This document shows, piece after piece, positions 1-10,805 of a stretch of 64,000 nt of DNA. The stretch is from Cacajao melanocephalus (taxonomy: Eukaryota; Chordata; Mammalia; Primates; Pitheciidae). The notes below the pieces were generated by a model, which ran no database searches, was not told the DNA's origin, and saw only the letters and a list, made by a program, of their open reading frames with translations. Both the position numbers and the translations under genes were made by a program. How positions within the stretch are numbered: position 1 is the first letter of the stretch; each line of letters opens with the position of its first letter. The DNA lies in the NCBI GenBank assembly GCA_963573385.1, contig CAUYLG010071541.1:1-64000 (forward strand). Reading direction: 5' to 3'.

Positions 1-298
1 TCTAAGCTGTTTATTCTCATTAGCATTTCATCAAACCTTTTTTTCAAGGTTCTTAGTTTCTTTGCTTTGGGTTAGAACATGTTCTTTTAGCTCAGAGAAT
101 TTTGTTATTATCCACCTTCTGAAGCCTGTAAGGGCTGCTGCTACTTTCTTCTTCTGTTGTCTTCATTCTAGCAGGATACCTGCCAGATGTCAGCCTGAGC
201 TCTCCTTATGAGGTGTCTCTTTGGATATATGGGGGTCAGGAAGCTGCTTGAGGAGACAGTCTGACCCTTATAGGAGCTCAAGACATATAGTTAGAGCT

Positions 299-373
299 GC
301 CTCAGTAATGGCTGTCTGCCTCAGTATTGGCGGACTGCCTTGGAAGTGGTGGACTGCCTCGTAATGGCAGACG
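299..373 (-). repeat. Four tandem 19-bp units in the L1 5'UTR
   Basis: Four head-to-tail copies begin at 299, 318, 337 and 356, each starting GCCT and built on the pattern GCCTCAGTAATGGCTGTCT. The last copy is 18 bases. They lie inside the 5'UTR of the minus-strand L1 at 1-767. Copies differ at several positions, so the array is old and unlikely to be highly variable today. Confidence 0.8.
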
Positions 374-754
374 CTCTTCCCCCCACAGAGCTGGACTGTT
401 CTGGGTCCAGCTGCACTTGCTGTGAAACTCTTAATCCACAGCATTTCAGATTGTGGAGGTGGCACCCACCAAGCCAGATCACCTGGCTCCGTGTGTCAGC
501 CCTTTTTTTTTCAGTTGAATGGTTGGCTCTGTCTCCCAGGCCTGCCAGGTGCTAGTTAATATGGCTGGCCAGATTTGTGTGAGTTTTTGTGTGGAGACTC
601 ACTGCGCTAGCTGAAACAGCTGTGCTGAAGACTCATGGCACTTTTCAGCCCGGAAATCTCCTGGTCTGTAGGCAGTAATAACTCAGTTGGAAATGCAGTG
701 ATCACTCACCCTCTGCGTTATTCTCACTGGGAACTGCACTCCAGAGCTGTTCCT

Positions 755-767
755 ATTCGGCCATCTT
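755..767 (-). promoter_or_regulatory. YY1-type site at the L1 5' end
   Basis: Plus strand ATTCGGCCATCTT, minus strand AAGATGGCCGAAT. It corresponds to the YY1 site just inside the 5' end of L1, known to position L1 transcription initiation. The core is intact, but activity of such an old element is doubtful. Confidence 0.55.
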
Positions 768-884
768 CTAATCAGACTGCTAATGTATTTCTTGTAATTG
801 TTTTTACAGTAAAATTGAGAAGAATTATTTTCACAAAAGAAAAGCTGTTACTCATAATTTCATGATTCAGCCCAATTATTCTCA

Positions 885-1345
885 TTCATGTATATTTCTT
901 CCTGGATTTCATTCACACACATATAGTTCACATAATCATCATAATGGGGACAATTTTGTATTCTCTGTTCAACAAGCATTATACCAAATGTGTTCTTTGT
1001 TCTGCTTAGTTTCCAAAGTCATTTTCATTTTAATGGCTATAGATTAAGTAGTTGCTGTCTATTTTTATAGTTTTGGTTTGCCACGATTATAATGAAAGCT
1101 GTATCAAACATATTCTTGAACACAACTTTTATTCTTTTTGATTACTTAAGATTAATTGCCAGAAGCTAATGTTTGGGTCACAAATATTTTTTTAAAAATA
1201 GATCTTGAAATTACATGCCAAATCACTTTCCAAAGAAGAAAAGATGGTAGTGACAGTATTACAACTTTCACTGTAAACTTATCAGATAATTTAAATTTCA
1301 TTTTCAAACCCCAAAGATTACATCACAATTTAACTTTTTAAAAAT
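885..1345 (-). mobile_element. Ancient L1M fragment (end of ORF2)
   Basis: On the minus strand the stretch around 1000-1340 matches in order the weak but recognisable motifs of old L1M ORF2 3' ends: the 'ttttaatggctata' block near 1028, the 'ttaagattaattgccagaag' block near 1147, and the 'caaatcactttccaaag' block near 1220. Divergence is high and edges are uncertain. The 768-885 flank and 1345-1600 show nothing I recognise beyond AT-rich sequence. Confidence 0.5.
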
Positions 1346-1604
1346 TATGGGTGAGGTAGATTCATTATACATGTATTCATTTTACTGTTCTTTTTTAAAC
1401 TACTTTTTTTTTTAATTCCTGGAGACCATTTTATTTTTATTTTGTTAAATTTACTACTTCTGGTTTTGTATTGTCAGCCCAAACTTTGTAAATCTTCATC
1501 TAACTTTTTGTTAAGTATTGCATTCTGCAGTTTGATAATATGATTATTTATGTCCTCATCTAAACCCTGGTTTGAAAAAATAAAACCCCATTATCTGCAA
1601 AACC

Positions 1605-2568
1605 CAGATTTAGTTCTGCTCTATTTATTATTAATTACTAATTTATCATTTCTTTCCTTCTAATTTGGGATTTGGTTTGTTTTCTAGTTCCTGGAGGCAG
1701 ATAATTAGGTTATTTATTTGATATCTTTATAGTTTTTTGATGTAGAAATTTATTGCTATAATCTCTCCTCTTAGCACTTCTTTTGCTATATTCCATGGGT
1801 TTTGGCATGCTGTGTTTTGATTTTTGTTTCAATAATTTATTTAATTCCTTTCTTAATTTATTCATTCACCCAATAGTTATTCAGGAGCCTGTTGTTTAAT
1901 TTCTAAGTATTTGTATGGCATCCAAGTTACTCTTGTTATTGATTTCTAGTTCTATTACGTAGTGGTCTGAGGAGATACTTGATATGATTTCAGTTTTCAA
2001 CATTTTGTTGAGACTCGTTTTGTGGTGTAATATGTGGTCTATCATGGATGATATTCTGAGCATTATTGAAAAGACTATTCTGCAACTATTGGATGAAATA
2101 CTCTGTAAATGTCTGTTAGGTCTGTCTGTTCTATGATACATGTTAAGTCTGATGTTTGATGTTGACTTTCTGCCTAGATGATCTTTCCAATGCTGAATGG
2201 GGGGTGAAGTCCCCAACTATTATTATATTGGGTTCTGTTTCTTTAGCACTATTAATATTTGCTTTATTTATCTGGGTACTCTGGTGTTGGGAGCATGTAG
2301 TTAAATTATTATATCTTGTGGATTGACTCTCTTATCATTGTAAAAGAACCTTCTTTTTCTCTTTTTATGGTTTTTGACATAAAACAGGTTTCATCTGATA
2401 TAAGCGTCACTACTCCTGGATGCTTTTGGTTTCTATCTATCTGCATGGATTTTTTATTTTTGTCCCTTCACTTTCAGTCTGTGTTATTACAGTTGAAGTG
2501 AGTTTCTCATAGGCAGCATATAGTTGTATCTTGGTTTTTTGATCAATTCAGCTAGTCTATATCTTTTA
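1605..2568 (-). pseudogene. L1 ORF2 endonuclease-domain remnant (host L1)
   Basis: Translation of the minus strand gives recognisable L1 ORF2p endonuclease text in a frame open over 1896-2216. It includes ...RISSMIDHILHHKTSLNK... and IISSISSDHYVIELEINN, where the S-D-H triplet is the conserved C-terminal catalytic motif of APE-like L1 endonucleases. Upstream and downstream frames are broken. The first 20 or so codons of ORF2 lie at 9331-9400 because a younger L1 landed inside them. It cannot make a functional protein. Confidence 0.8.
2557..2568. repeat. Target-site duplication, left copy
   Basis: CTATATCTTTTA here is repeated exactly at 9331-9342. The two copies bracket the inserted L1, and removing one copy plus the insert restores the ORF2 start of the host L1. 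Confidence 0.88.
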
Positions 2569-2799
2569 TTTATTTTTATTAAATAATTTCAACTTTTATT
2601 TTAGACTTGGGGAGTACAGGTGCAGGTTTTTTTACATGGGTGTATTGAAGAATACTGAGGTTTAGGGGATGCATGATTCTGTCATGCAGGTAGTGAGCAA
2701 CCTGACAGTTAGTTTTTAAATGTTTGCTCCCATCTATCCCTCCCCACTGTAGAAGCCCCCTGTGTCTGTTGTTTCTGTCTTTTCGCGAGTACCCAATGC

Positions 2800-5700
2800 T
2801 TAGCTCCCACTTATAAGTGAGAACATGTAGTATTTGGTTTTCTGTTCCTATGTTAATTTGATTAGGGTAATGGTCTCTAGCTGCATTCATTCTACTGTAG
2901 AGGACATAATTTTACTCTTTTTTTATGCCTGCATGGTATTTCATGGTGTATATACACCACATTTTCTTCATCCAATCCACTACTTATGGGCATTTAGGTT
3001 GATTCCATGTATTTGCTATTGTGAATAATAGTGTTGCAGTGAACATACACATGCATGTGTCTTTATGGTAGAACTATTTATATTCCTTTGGGTGTATATA
3101 TCCATTGATACGATGGCTGGGTCAAATGGTAATTCCATTTTAAGTTCTTTGAGAAATCTCCAGACTGCTTTCCACAGTGGTGGAACTAGTTCACATTCAC
3201 ACTAACAGTATATAAATGTTCCTTTTTCTCTGCAGCCTTGCCAGCACTTGTTTTTCGACCTTTTAATAGTACCCATTCTGACTGATGGTAAGATGGTATA
3301 TCATTGTGGTTTTCATTGGCATTTCTCTGATGATTAGTGATAATGAACATTTTTCTATATGCTTGTATGTCTTATTTTCAGAAGTGTCTGTTCATATCAT
3401 TTGCCCATTTTTTAAAGGGGTTTAAACATGCTTTTTGCATGTTTATTTGTTTAAGTTCCTGATAGATTCTGGGTATTAGACCTTTATCAGGTGCATAGTT
3501 TGTGAATATTTTCTCCCATTCTGTGGTATGTCTGTTTACACTGTTGATAGTTTCTTTTTCCGTACAGAAGCTCTTTAGTTTAATTAGGTCCCATTTGTGA
3601 ATTTTTGGTGTTTTTTAAAATTGCTTTTGAGGACTTAGTCATAAATTTTTTCCCAAAGGCAGTGTCTACAATAGTGTTTTGTAAGTTTTCTTCTAGGATT
3701 ATTACAGTTTGAGGTCTTACATTTAAATTTTTAATCCATCTGGAATTCATTTTTGTATATAGTGAAAGGTAGAGATCCACTTTCATTCTTCTGCTTATGG
3801 CTAGACAGCTATCCCAGCACCATTTATTGAAGAAAGAGTTCTTCTCCCACTGCTTACTTTTCATAATTTTGTTGAAATCAGATGGCTATATGTTTGTGGC
3901 TTTATTTCTGGGTCCTCTGTTTTGTTCCATTGGCCTATGTGTTTGTTTTTGTGACAGTATCATGATATTTTATTTATTGCAGCCTTGTAGTATATGAAGT
4001 CAGGTAATTTGATTCCTCCAGTTTTTTCTTTCTGCTTAGGATTACTTTGGATATTTGGACTCTTTTTTGGTTCCAAATGAACTTTAAAAGAGTTTTTTTT
4101 CTAAATCTGTGAATAATGATGTTAGTAGTTTGATAGGAACAGAGTTGAATCTGTAGATTGCTTCTTCCAGTATTGACACTGGAACCAAGAAATTTATTCT
4201 TCCAATTCATGAACATGGAATGTTTTCCAATTATTTTGTGTCATCCTAGAATTTTTTCGAAAGCGTTTCATAGTTCTTGTAGAGATCTTTTACCTCCTTG
4301 CTTAGCTGTATTCCCTGGTATTTTGCATGTATGTGTCTATTTTAAATGAAATTGCATTCGTGATTTGCCTCTCAGCTTGAACATTATTGGTAGATAGAAA
4401 TGCTACTGATTTTTATACATTATTTTGTATCCTGAAACTTTACTGAAGTTATTTATCAGTTACAGGAGCCTTTTGGTAGGGTCTTTGTGGTTTATTAGGT
4501 ATATAATTGTATCTTCAGTGAAGAGAGATACTTTGACTTTTTTTTTTTTTTTCTGTTTGGATACCTTTTATTTCTTTCTCTTATCTGATGCTCTGGCTAG
4601 GACTTCTAGTACTATGTTGAACAGGTGCGGTGAATGTAAGCATCCTTGTCTTATTCTCAAGTGGAATTGTTCCAGCTTTTGCCTAGTCATTCAATATGAT
4701 GTTTGATGTGGGTTTGATGGATGTTATTATTTTGAGGTATGTTCCTTTTAATGCCTAGTCAGTTGTAGGCTTTTCATATGAAGGGATGTTAGATTTTATG
4801 GGAGACTTTTTCACATCTATTGAGATAATCATATGGTTTTTGTTTTTAATTCTCTTTATGCAGTGAATCGCATTTATTGATATGCATATATTGCACCAAC
4901 CTTGCATCCCAGGAATTAAGCCTACTTGATTGCAGTGAATTAATTTTTTTATGTAGGTTTTTAATTGCTAATTAAATTTTGGACCTTGATATTTGTTCAG
5001 GGTTTCAGTTTCTTCCAGATTCTATCTTGGGAGTTACGTGTTTCCAGGAATTTATCCATTTCCTTCAGATTTTCTAGTTTGTGTGCCTAGATGTCCTAAT
5101 AATGTATGAGGGCTTTTGTTTATTTTTGTATTTCTGGTTGTGCTTCTTTGGGTCTTTCTCTCTCTTTTGTTAGTCTAGCTAAGAGTCTATTAATCTTGTT
5201 TATTCTTTACAAGAATAAATTTTTTGTTTCATTGATAATATAGATTTTTTTGGGTCTCAATTTCTTTCAGTTCTGCTCTGATTTTGATTATTTCTTTTCT
5301 TCTGCTAGGTATGGGTTAGTTTTTTCTTGTTTTTCTAGTTCCTCTAGGTGTGATGTTAGATTGTTTAAAATCTTTCTAACTTTTTGAGGTAGGCATTTAA
5401 CACTATAAATTTTCCTCTTAACCCTGCTTTTACTGCATCCCAGAGGTTTTGATATGTTGTATCTCCATTTTTATTTATTTCAACATTTTTAAAATTTTAG
5501 ACTTTAATTTTGTTCTTTACCCCAAAAGTCATTTGGGAACAATTTTTTAAGTTTCCATGGCATATCATGGTTTGTAGACATCCTGAGTTCAGGGACATTT
5601 GAGGCCAAGCCAATTGAGTGCTTGTGTCCTTTTTAAAAATTTTATTGAATTGTTTTCTGAGAGTATGATTGGTATGATTTCATTTTTTGAATTCATTGAG

Positions 5701-6340
5701 ACTTGCTTTATTAAGTATGTGTAAAATCTTAGAGTATGTTCTGTGTGTAGATGAGAAGAATGTATTTTTTGTGATTATTGGGTGGAGTATTCTATAGATG
5801 TCTGTTAGTTCTAATTGGTCAAGCTTCAAGTTTAAGTCCAGAATTTGTTAGTTTTCTGCCTCAGTGATCTAATATGGTTAATTGAGTGTTGTAGTCCCCT
5901 GCTATTATTGTCTGAGTCTTTCATAGGTTTAGAAGTACTTGTTTTATGAATGTGGGTGCTCCAATGTTGAGTTTGTATGTATTTAGGATAGTTAAATAAT
6001 CTCATAAAATTGAACCATTTACCATTATGTAATGCTCTTCTTTGTCTTTTTTTTTTTTTTTTTTTTTTAACTGTTGTCGGTTCAGTGTCTGTTTTATCTA
6101 AGACTAGTGACCTCTGCTGCTTTTTGTTTTCCATTTGTTTGATAGGTATTTCTTTAGCCCTTTACTTTGAGCCTATGGGTGTCCTTACATATGAGATGTG
6201 TCTATTGAAGAGAGTAGATGGATGGGTCTTTTTTTTAAATAAAATAAACCCACTTTGGCACTCTGTGCCATTTAAGTGGAGTGTCTAAATCATTTACATT
6301 CAAGGTTAATATTGATATGTGAGGTTTCAATCCCATCATG
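2800..6340 (-). pseudogene. L1 ORF2 pseudogene (endonuclease, RT, C-terminal domains)
   Basis: Minus-strand L1 ORF2. The start is near 6340, where the translation reads MGLKPHISILTLNVN, the usual ORF2 N-terminus. The C-terminal region is recognisable around 2830-3900. The reverse-transcriptase active-site motif, normally F-A-D-D, reads L-F-T-E-D-T-I-I-Y at about 4492-4520, so the first catalytic Asp is lost. About 250-300 bases of the RT fingers/palm region are missing near 4935-4985. A T22 run (6047-6068, Lys codons on the minus strand) lies in the endonuclease domain. Several frames are closed by stops, so there is no functional product. Confidence 0.82.
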
Positions 6341-6439
6341 AAGTTGTTTGCTTGTTGCTTTGTTGTTTCTATTGTGTGCTTGCTGTATGGGGTGTCAACT
6401 ATGTACTTAAGTGTGTTTGGTGGTAGCAGGTATCATTCT

Positions 6440-7350
6440 TTCCTTCGCATGTTTAGAACTTCCTTAAGGATCTCTTATAAGACTGGTCTAATGGTAACAA
6501 ATTCCCTTGGAGCTTGCTTGTCTGGAACAGAGTTTATATCTCTTTCTCTTAGGAAGCTTAGTTTGGTTGGATATGAAATTCTTGATCAGAAATTTCTTTG
6601 GTTAAAGAATGCTGAATATGGACCCTTAATCTCACCTAGCTTGTAAGGTTTTGGCTGCGAAGTCTGCTGTTATCCTAATGGGATTTCCTTTGTATCTTGC
6701 TTAACGTTTTATCTAACTACTATTATGTTTCTTTAACATTGACCTTGGGCAGTCTGGTGGTGGCTATTTGCCTTGGTGATTTTGTTTTGTACAGTATCTT
6801 GCTGGTGTTCTCAGGATTTATTGTATCCGGATGTCTCCTTCACTAGCAAGATTAAGGAAATTTTAAAAAATTATTCCCTCAAATATATTTTCCAGGTTTT
6901 TTACTTTTTCTTGGGTTAGTTCTAAAGACTAGTCTTCAACCTCTGGAATTCTTTCTTCTTAGCTCAGTCTATTGATAAAGGTTTCAATTACATTTTGAAA
7001 ATTTTAAGCGAGTGGTTTAAACACCAGAAGCTCCGATTGATTTCTTTTTAATATACATGTTTTTGGATTGATTTGGAAGCTTCTTTGTGTTGATTTTCAT
7101 CTTTGTCTTGGATCTCACTGAACTTCTTTGCAGTCTGTGCTTTGAATTCTTTGTGTCAATTCTGAGTTTCCATTTTGGTTACAGCACATCGATAGAGAGT
7201 TAGTGTTATCATTTGGTGGTGTCAATAAGTTTATATTTTTTTGTGATGCCAGAATTCTTATGCTAGTTTCTTCTCTTTGGGAGATGTTGACACTTCTAAT
7301 TTTTGTAATTATTTTCATGAGGGAAGAATTTTTCTTTTTATTTCTTTCTC
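6440..7350 (-). pseudogene. L1 ORF1 pseudogene of the inserted L1
   Basis: The minus-strand block between the ORF2 start and the 5'UTR corresponds to L1 ORF1. Near 6550-6660 the plus strand reads the antisense of the conserved C-terminal part ('aagcttagtttggttggata', 'tagcttgtaaggttttgg'). No long frame survives, and the N-terminal coiled-coil part is AT-rich and degraded. Confidence 0.62.
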
Positions 7351-7491
7351 TGTAATATTACGTTTGTTTTCCTTTGCCTTCCACCACCTCCAGGGGGGTT
7401 TGAGTGTGGAGAATCCTGGTAGGCTCATTTGGCTGTGCTTCTATAGCCCTTCAGCAAGTTTTATATTGCATTGTGCAGTATAACCTATGAG

Positions 7492-7505
7492 CCAGTAGAT
7501 GGCGC
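7492..7505 (+). promoter_or_regulatory. Candidate CTCF core site
   Basis: CCAGTAGATGGCGC matches every position of the published CTCF core consensus CCASYAGRKGGCRS and is followed by T, as in the extended motif. It lies in the 5'UTR or ORF1-proximal part of the inserted L1. Only the motif is seen; occupancy is not known. Confidence 0.5.
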
Positions 7506-7870
7506 TTATGAGTAAAAGCCAGCTGCAGCCTGCGTGGCTAGGTATATGTTTCATCCTTGCTTTCTGGGAGAAGCTGTCTGTTGCTTTAGGCAGTGGGCTA
7601 ATCTGTGAAGTGCAGAGTGGTCTGAGCTCCCTGGTCATCCCTGGGGGTGAAGGGAGCATGATCAGGTGGGCCAGACCAGGCAGGCCTACCTGCAGATCCC
7701 CCAACGGCAGGTACAAGCACCAGCATTGAGAAAGCATCCAGTGGCTGGCCACAAAACATCCAGAGGTGTGCCTAAGAATGGAGTTGGGAAACTTCCTCAA
7801 TCTAAAATTCTTTGCAAGTGTAGGGGTGCTGGGGGTTGGTGGCCTAAGCTTCTAATCCAGAAGAGTAGGT

Positions 7871-8598
7871 TCTCAAAGTGCTTAGAGATCTGTCTAGTCA
7901 TAGAGTGTACCACAGTCTCTGCAGAGAAAAGATGGAGTGGCTCAGGCTGGAATTCCTGGTCTGCCTGGTGATATGCCTGGCTGTGGGGTGGAGAGGGCCC
8001 TGCTTTACCACAATCTCTGCACAGGAAGGGTGTGCCACCTCAGGCTGCCAATTTAGATGAGTGGGCGCTCAGAATACCTGGAGATCTGCCTGCCTGACTG
8101 TAGAGCAGAGAGGGCCCCACTTCACTAGAATCTCTGCACAGGAAGGGGAGAGTGGCTCAAGCTACTGATCCATGTGAGTGGGTGCTCTGACTGCCCAGAA
8201 ATCTGCCTGGGCATGGAGAAGGCCCCACTGTATCACAGTCTCTGCACAGGAAGGGTGGGGCAGCTAAAGCTGCCAGTCTAGGTCAGTGGGTGATCTAAAT
8301 GCCTGGAGTTCAGCCTGAGAATGGAACAGAGAGGCCTCCACTGGACCAAAACCTCTGCCTAGGAAGGGTGGGGTGCCTCATGTTGCTGTTCCATGACAGT
8401 GCTCCAAATGACTGGAGATCTGTCTGAGTATGAAGCAGAGAGGGCCTCACTGCATCATGATCTATGCCCAAGAAGGGTGGGGTGGTTCATATGGCTAGAA
8501 CAGGCAAGCATGTCCTCTGAATGCCTGGATTTCTGGCTGAGGGTGGAGTGGAGAGGGCCCCACTGCACCACAAAAAAAGGGCCCCATTTCCACCACAG
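7871..8598. repeat. About seven tandem copies of a 110-bp unit in the L1 5'UTR
   Basis: The anchor CCTGGAGATCTGCCTG and variants recur near 7880, 7974, 8077, 8194, 8302, 8411 and 8523. It is followed in each unit by 'gagagggccccac', 'ctctgcacaggaaggg' and a 'cagtgggtgct'-like end. Spacing is 92 to 117 bases. Copies are roughly 70-85 percent alike by eye. The last unit breaks down after 'caccacaaaaaaaggg'. The array belongs to the 5'UTR of the minus-strand L1; internal 5'UTR repeats are known in older primate L1 subfamilies. Confidence 0.82.
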
Positions 8599-9297
8599 GC
8601 TGGAAATGACACAGCAATGACACATGCAGCCCAGTTGCAGGTTGCCAAGCTATCCCTAGCTACAAGTCTTACTTTCCAGAGAAACTGCAACTGTAGTAGC
8701 TTTCCTCTCATTTCCAGCCTATGATGGGGGAGAGCACAATTCCAGCACCTTCTGCTGAGGCACTTTCCACAGTTCTAGCAGTGGAGGCCCCTACTGCATG
8801 CCAGAGCAAGTGCTCCAATCTCTGGCCCAAGACTAAAATGCCTGCATGTCTAGGCCGCCAGGTTACCAAAGAATGTCTGATTTTATATGTGCCTGCATTA
8901 AAAATGGCATTCTGTTCTTGGTCCAGGATCTGAAAAAAAATGCCTACAGCTTTTTCCAGTGTCTTTTCCTCTCAGTACCCCCAATTGTCTCCCTAAGTTA
9001 GCTCCGGAGCTTGGGAGAAACAAAGTGTCCTCTTTCAGTCTGAGTTGCCCAGATTCCCAGTGGAAAGATGAGTTACAGAAGGAGGCTCTCTGCCTCTCTT
9101 ATGTACGGGGGCTTCATTCACTTTTATCAGCTGGACACCATCACAGGGGCTGTTTGCCCACATTCTGGGATGTCCTTCATGATTTTGGTGGATTCCCATT
9201 TTTCTTCTTGGATTAAGCTCAGAGAGTTGATATTTATGCACTATCTTGCCATTTCCAAGTGGCTGAATCACACTGAAATATTCTAACATTCCATCTT

Positions 9298-9330
9298 AAA
9301 AAAACAATCAAAACAAAACCAAAAATAAAA
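9298..9330. other. A-rich tract between the L1 5' end and the target-site duplication
   Basis: Thirty-three bases, mostly A with scattered C and T, sit between the L1 start motif (ending 9297) and the right duplication copy (9331). This is the 5' side of the element, where no tail is expected. Confidence 0.6.
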
Positions 9331-9342
9331 CTATATCTTTTA
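9331..9342. repeat. Target-site duplication, right copy
   Basis: CTATATCTTTTA is identical to 2557-2568. The host L1 sequence resumes immediately after it. Confidence 0.88.
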
Positions 9343-9449
9343 GGGGAATTTAAACCATCTACATTCAATGTTGTTATCAATAGATGAGACTTACTGTCAG
9401 TTTGTTTCCTCTTTGTCTTGTATATCCTTGTTCTTTTCTTCTTTATTAT

Positions 9450-10600
9450 TTACCTTTACACATTGGTAGGTTTTTATAGTGACGATGTTTGACACATTTC
9501 ACTTTCTCATTTGAATATTTGCTGTACGAGTGAGTTTTACTTTCGTGTGTTTTAATGATGATATTATGTTTTTGTTTTCCGATGTAGGACTATCTTAAGT
9601 GTTTCTGGTAAGGCCACCTAGTGACAATGAATTCTCAGTTTTCTTGTGTATATGAGACTATTTCTCCTACATATTTTGAAGGATAGCTTTGCTAGCTATA
9701 GTATTCTTAACTAGAAGTTCATTCTCTCTTTCTCTCTCTCTCTTCTTCTTTTCCTTTTTTTCTTTCTTTTCTTTCTCCACTTTGAATATGTCACCCAATT
9801 TTCTCCTGGCTTGTAAGGTTTCTGCTGAGACATCCACTGTTAGTCTGTTGGAGATTCCTTTATATTTCACTTGATGTTTTTTCTCTTTCTCTTTTTAGAA
9901 TTTTCTCTTTGTGTTTGACTTCTAATCAGTTTGACTTTAATGTGCTTTAGAGAAGAACATTTTTGTTTGAATATCTGGGGATCTAGATGTCTATATCTTT
10001 TATAGGATGTGGAAAGTTTTCACCTATTATGTTGCCAAATAAATTTTCTATGACTTTGTTCAACTCTTTTCCTTTTAGAACTTACAAAATTTGAATATTT
10101 GGTCCCTTAGTGGTATCCCATATGTCATGTAGGCTTTCTTCATAACTTTTTCTTATTATTTTTTGTCTTGACTCGGTTACCAAAGAAACCTATCTTCAAG
10201 TCCAGATATTCTTTGTTCTACCTTATCTAGTCTATTGTTGAAGCTCTGAATTGTATTTTTTAATTTATTCATAGCGTTCTCCAGTTTCAGTGTTTTCCAT
10301 ATTTTATTATAATACCTATCTCTGTTGAATTTCTCATTCAGAACATTATTTTTTTCCTTATTACTTTGTATTATTTGTCTTGTATCTCACTGAATGAGTT
10401 TCTTTAATATTGAATTGTCTTTCAGGTATTTAATAGATTTTTTTTCTTTGGGATTTGCTGCTAGGGATTTATTGTGTTCCTTTGAAGATTTAATAAATCC
10501 TTGCTCTTTGTGTCCTTATGTTAATACCTGTGCATCTGTTATAACGATTGCTTCTCTCAGCTTTATGAATTGGCTTTGGTAGAGAAAGACTTTTTCCCTA
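9450..10600 (-). pseudogene. L1 ORF1 remnant of the host L1
   Basis: Minus-strand ORF1 region of the older L1. The plus strand shows the antisense of the conserved segment near 9790-9860 ('ttctcctggcttgtaaggtt', 'gctgagacatccactgttag'). A 57-base pure pyrimidine tract (9722-9778) interrupts it. No open frame of useful length remains. Confidence 0.6.
9722..9778. repeat. 57-base polypyrimidine tract
   Basis: Uninterrupted C and T (CT-rich, then CTTT-rich) inside the L1 ORF1 remnant. It probably expanded after insertion. Confidence 0.85.
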
Positions 10601-10805
10601 TAGACATATCTATAGTGTTGAGGAGGGTATTTGGCTTCAATTCTAGGTGGGCAAAGTAGTAAGAAAAAGTAGTAGTAATTTCTTTCGCTGTCATCAGCAT
10701 CAGTGGTGTCTGTGAGTTCTACAATGGCTTAGGCTGTGGTTGTTAGTGGAGGCTGTGGTGAGGCCTTGCTGGAGCTGGGGACACCAGGCAGACAGGTCCT
10801 TGGCA

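Larger units (their letters stand above)
1..767 (-). mobile_element. L1 5' end (5'UTR plus start of ORF1), continues beyond the left edge
   Basis: Read on the minus strand, this is the 5' end of an L1 LINE. The block at 735-767 is the reverse complement of the canonical L1 start (AAGATGGCCGAATAGGAAC), and about the first 130 bases match the N-terminal coiled-coil part of ORF1. Between the two lies a 5'UTR shorter than in young L1PA elements; roughly 400 bases around the usual ORF1 start appear to be missing or diverged near position 127. About a dozen G-rich bases normally preceding AAGATGG are absent, so the 5' end is almost complete. The target-site duplication cannot be tested because the 3' end lies outside the window. 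Older L1PA or L1PB is likely. Confidence 0.82.
7360..9297 (-). other. Long GC-richer 5'UTR of the inserted L1
   Basis: About 1.9 kb of GC-richer sequence follows ORF1 and ends at CCATCTT (9291-9297), the reverse complement of an L1 start. It contains the 110-bp tandem array at 7871-8598 and a CTCF-like site at 7492. Antisense frames here (for example 7441-7800 on the minus strand) are open by composition only. Confidence 0.65.
2569..9330 (-). mobile_element. Nearly full-length L1 inserted in the older L1
   Basis: A minus-strand L1 of about 6.7 kb. From left to right it shows a degenerate poly-T tail and 3'UTR (2569-2800), ORF2 (about 2800-6340), the inter-ORF region, ORF1 (about 6440-7350), and a long GC-richer 5'UTR (about 7360-9297). 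The 5'UTR has its own 110-bp minisatellite and ends with CCATCTT (L1 start AAGATGG on the minus strand). The exact 12-bp target-site duplication CTATATCTTTTA flanks it. ORF2 carries stops, an A-tract expansion and a deletion of a few hundred bases in the RT domain near 4935-4985. It is older than L1PA young families but younger than its host. Confidence 0.88.

Noticed and set aside
2579..2890. 103-codon minus-strand frame as an independent gene
   Set aside because: It translates the ORF2 C-terminal end and 3'UTR of the inserted L1.
7441..7800. 119-codon minus-strand frame
   Set aside because: It lies in the GC-richer L1 5'UTR, with overlapping frames on both strands. Composition explains it.
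7871..8598. Regular repeats resembling a CRISPR array
   Set aside because: Units are about 110 bases, degenerate throughout with no unique spacers, and sit in an L1 in a mammalian genome.
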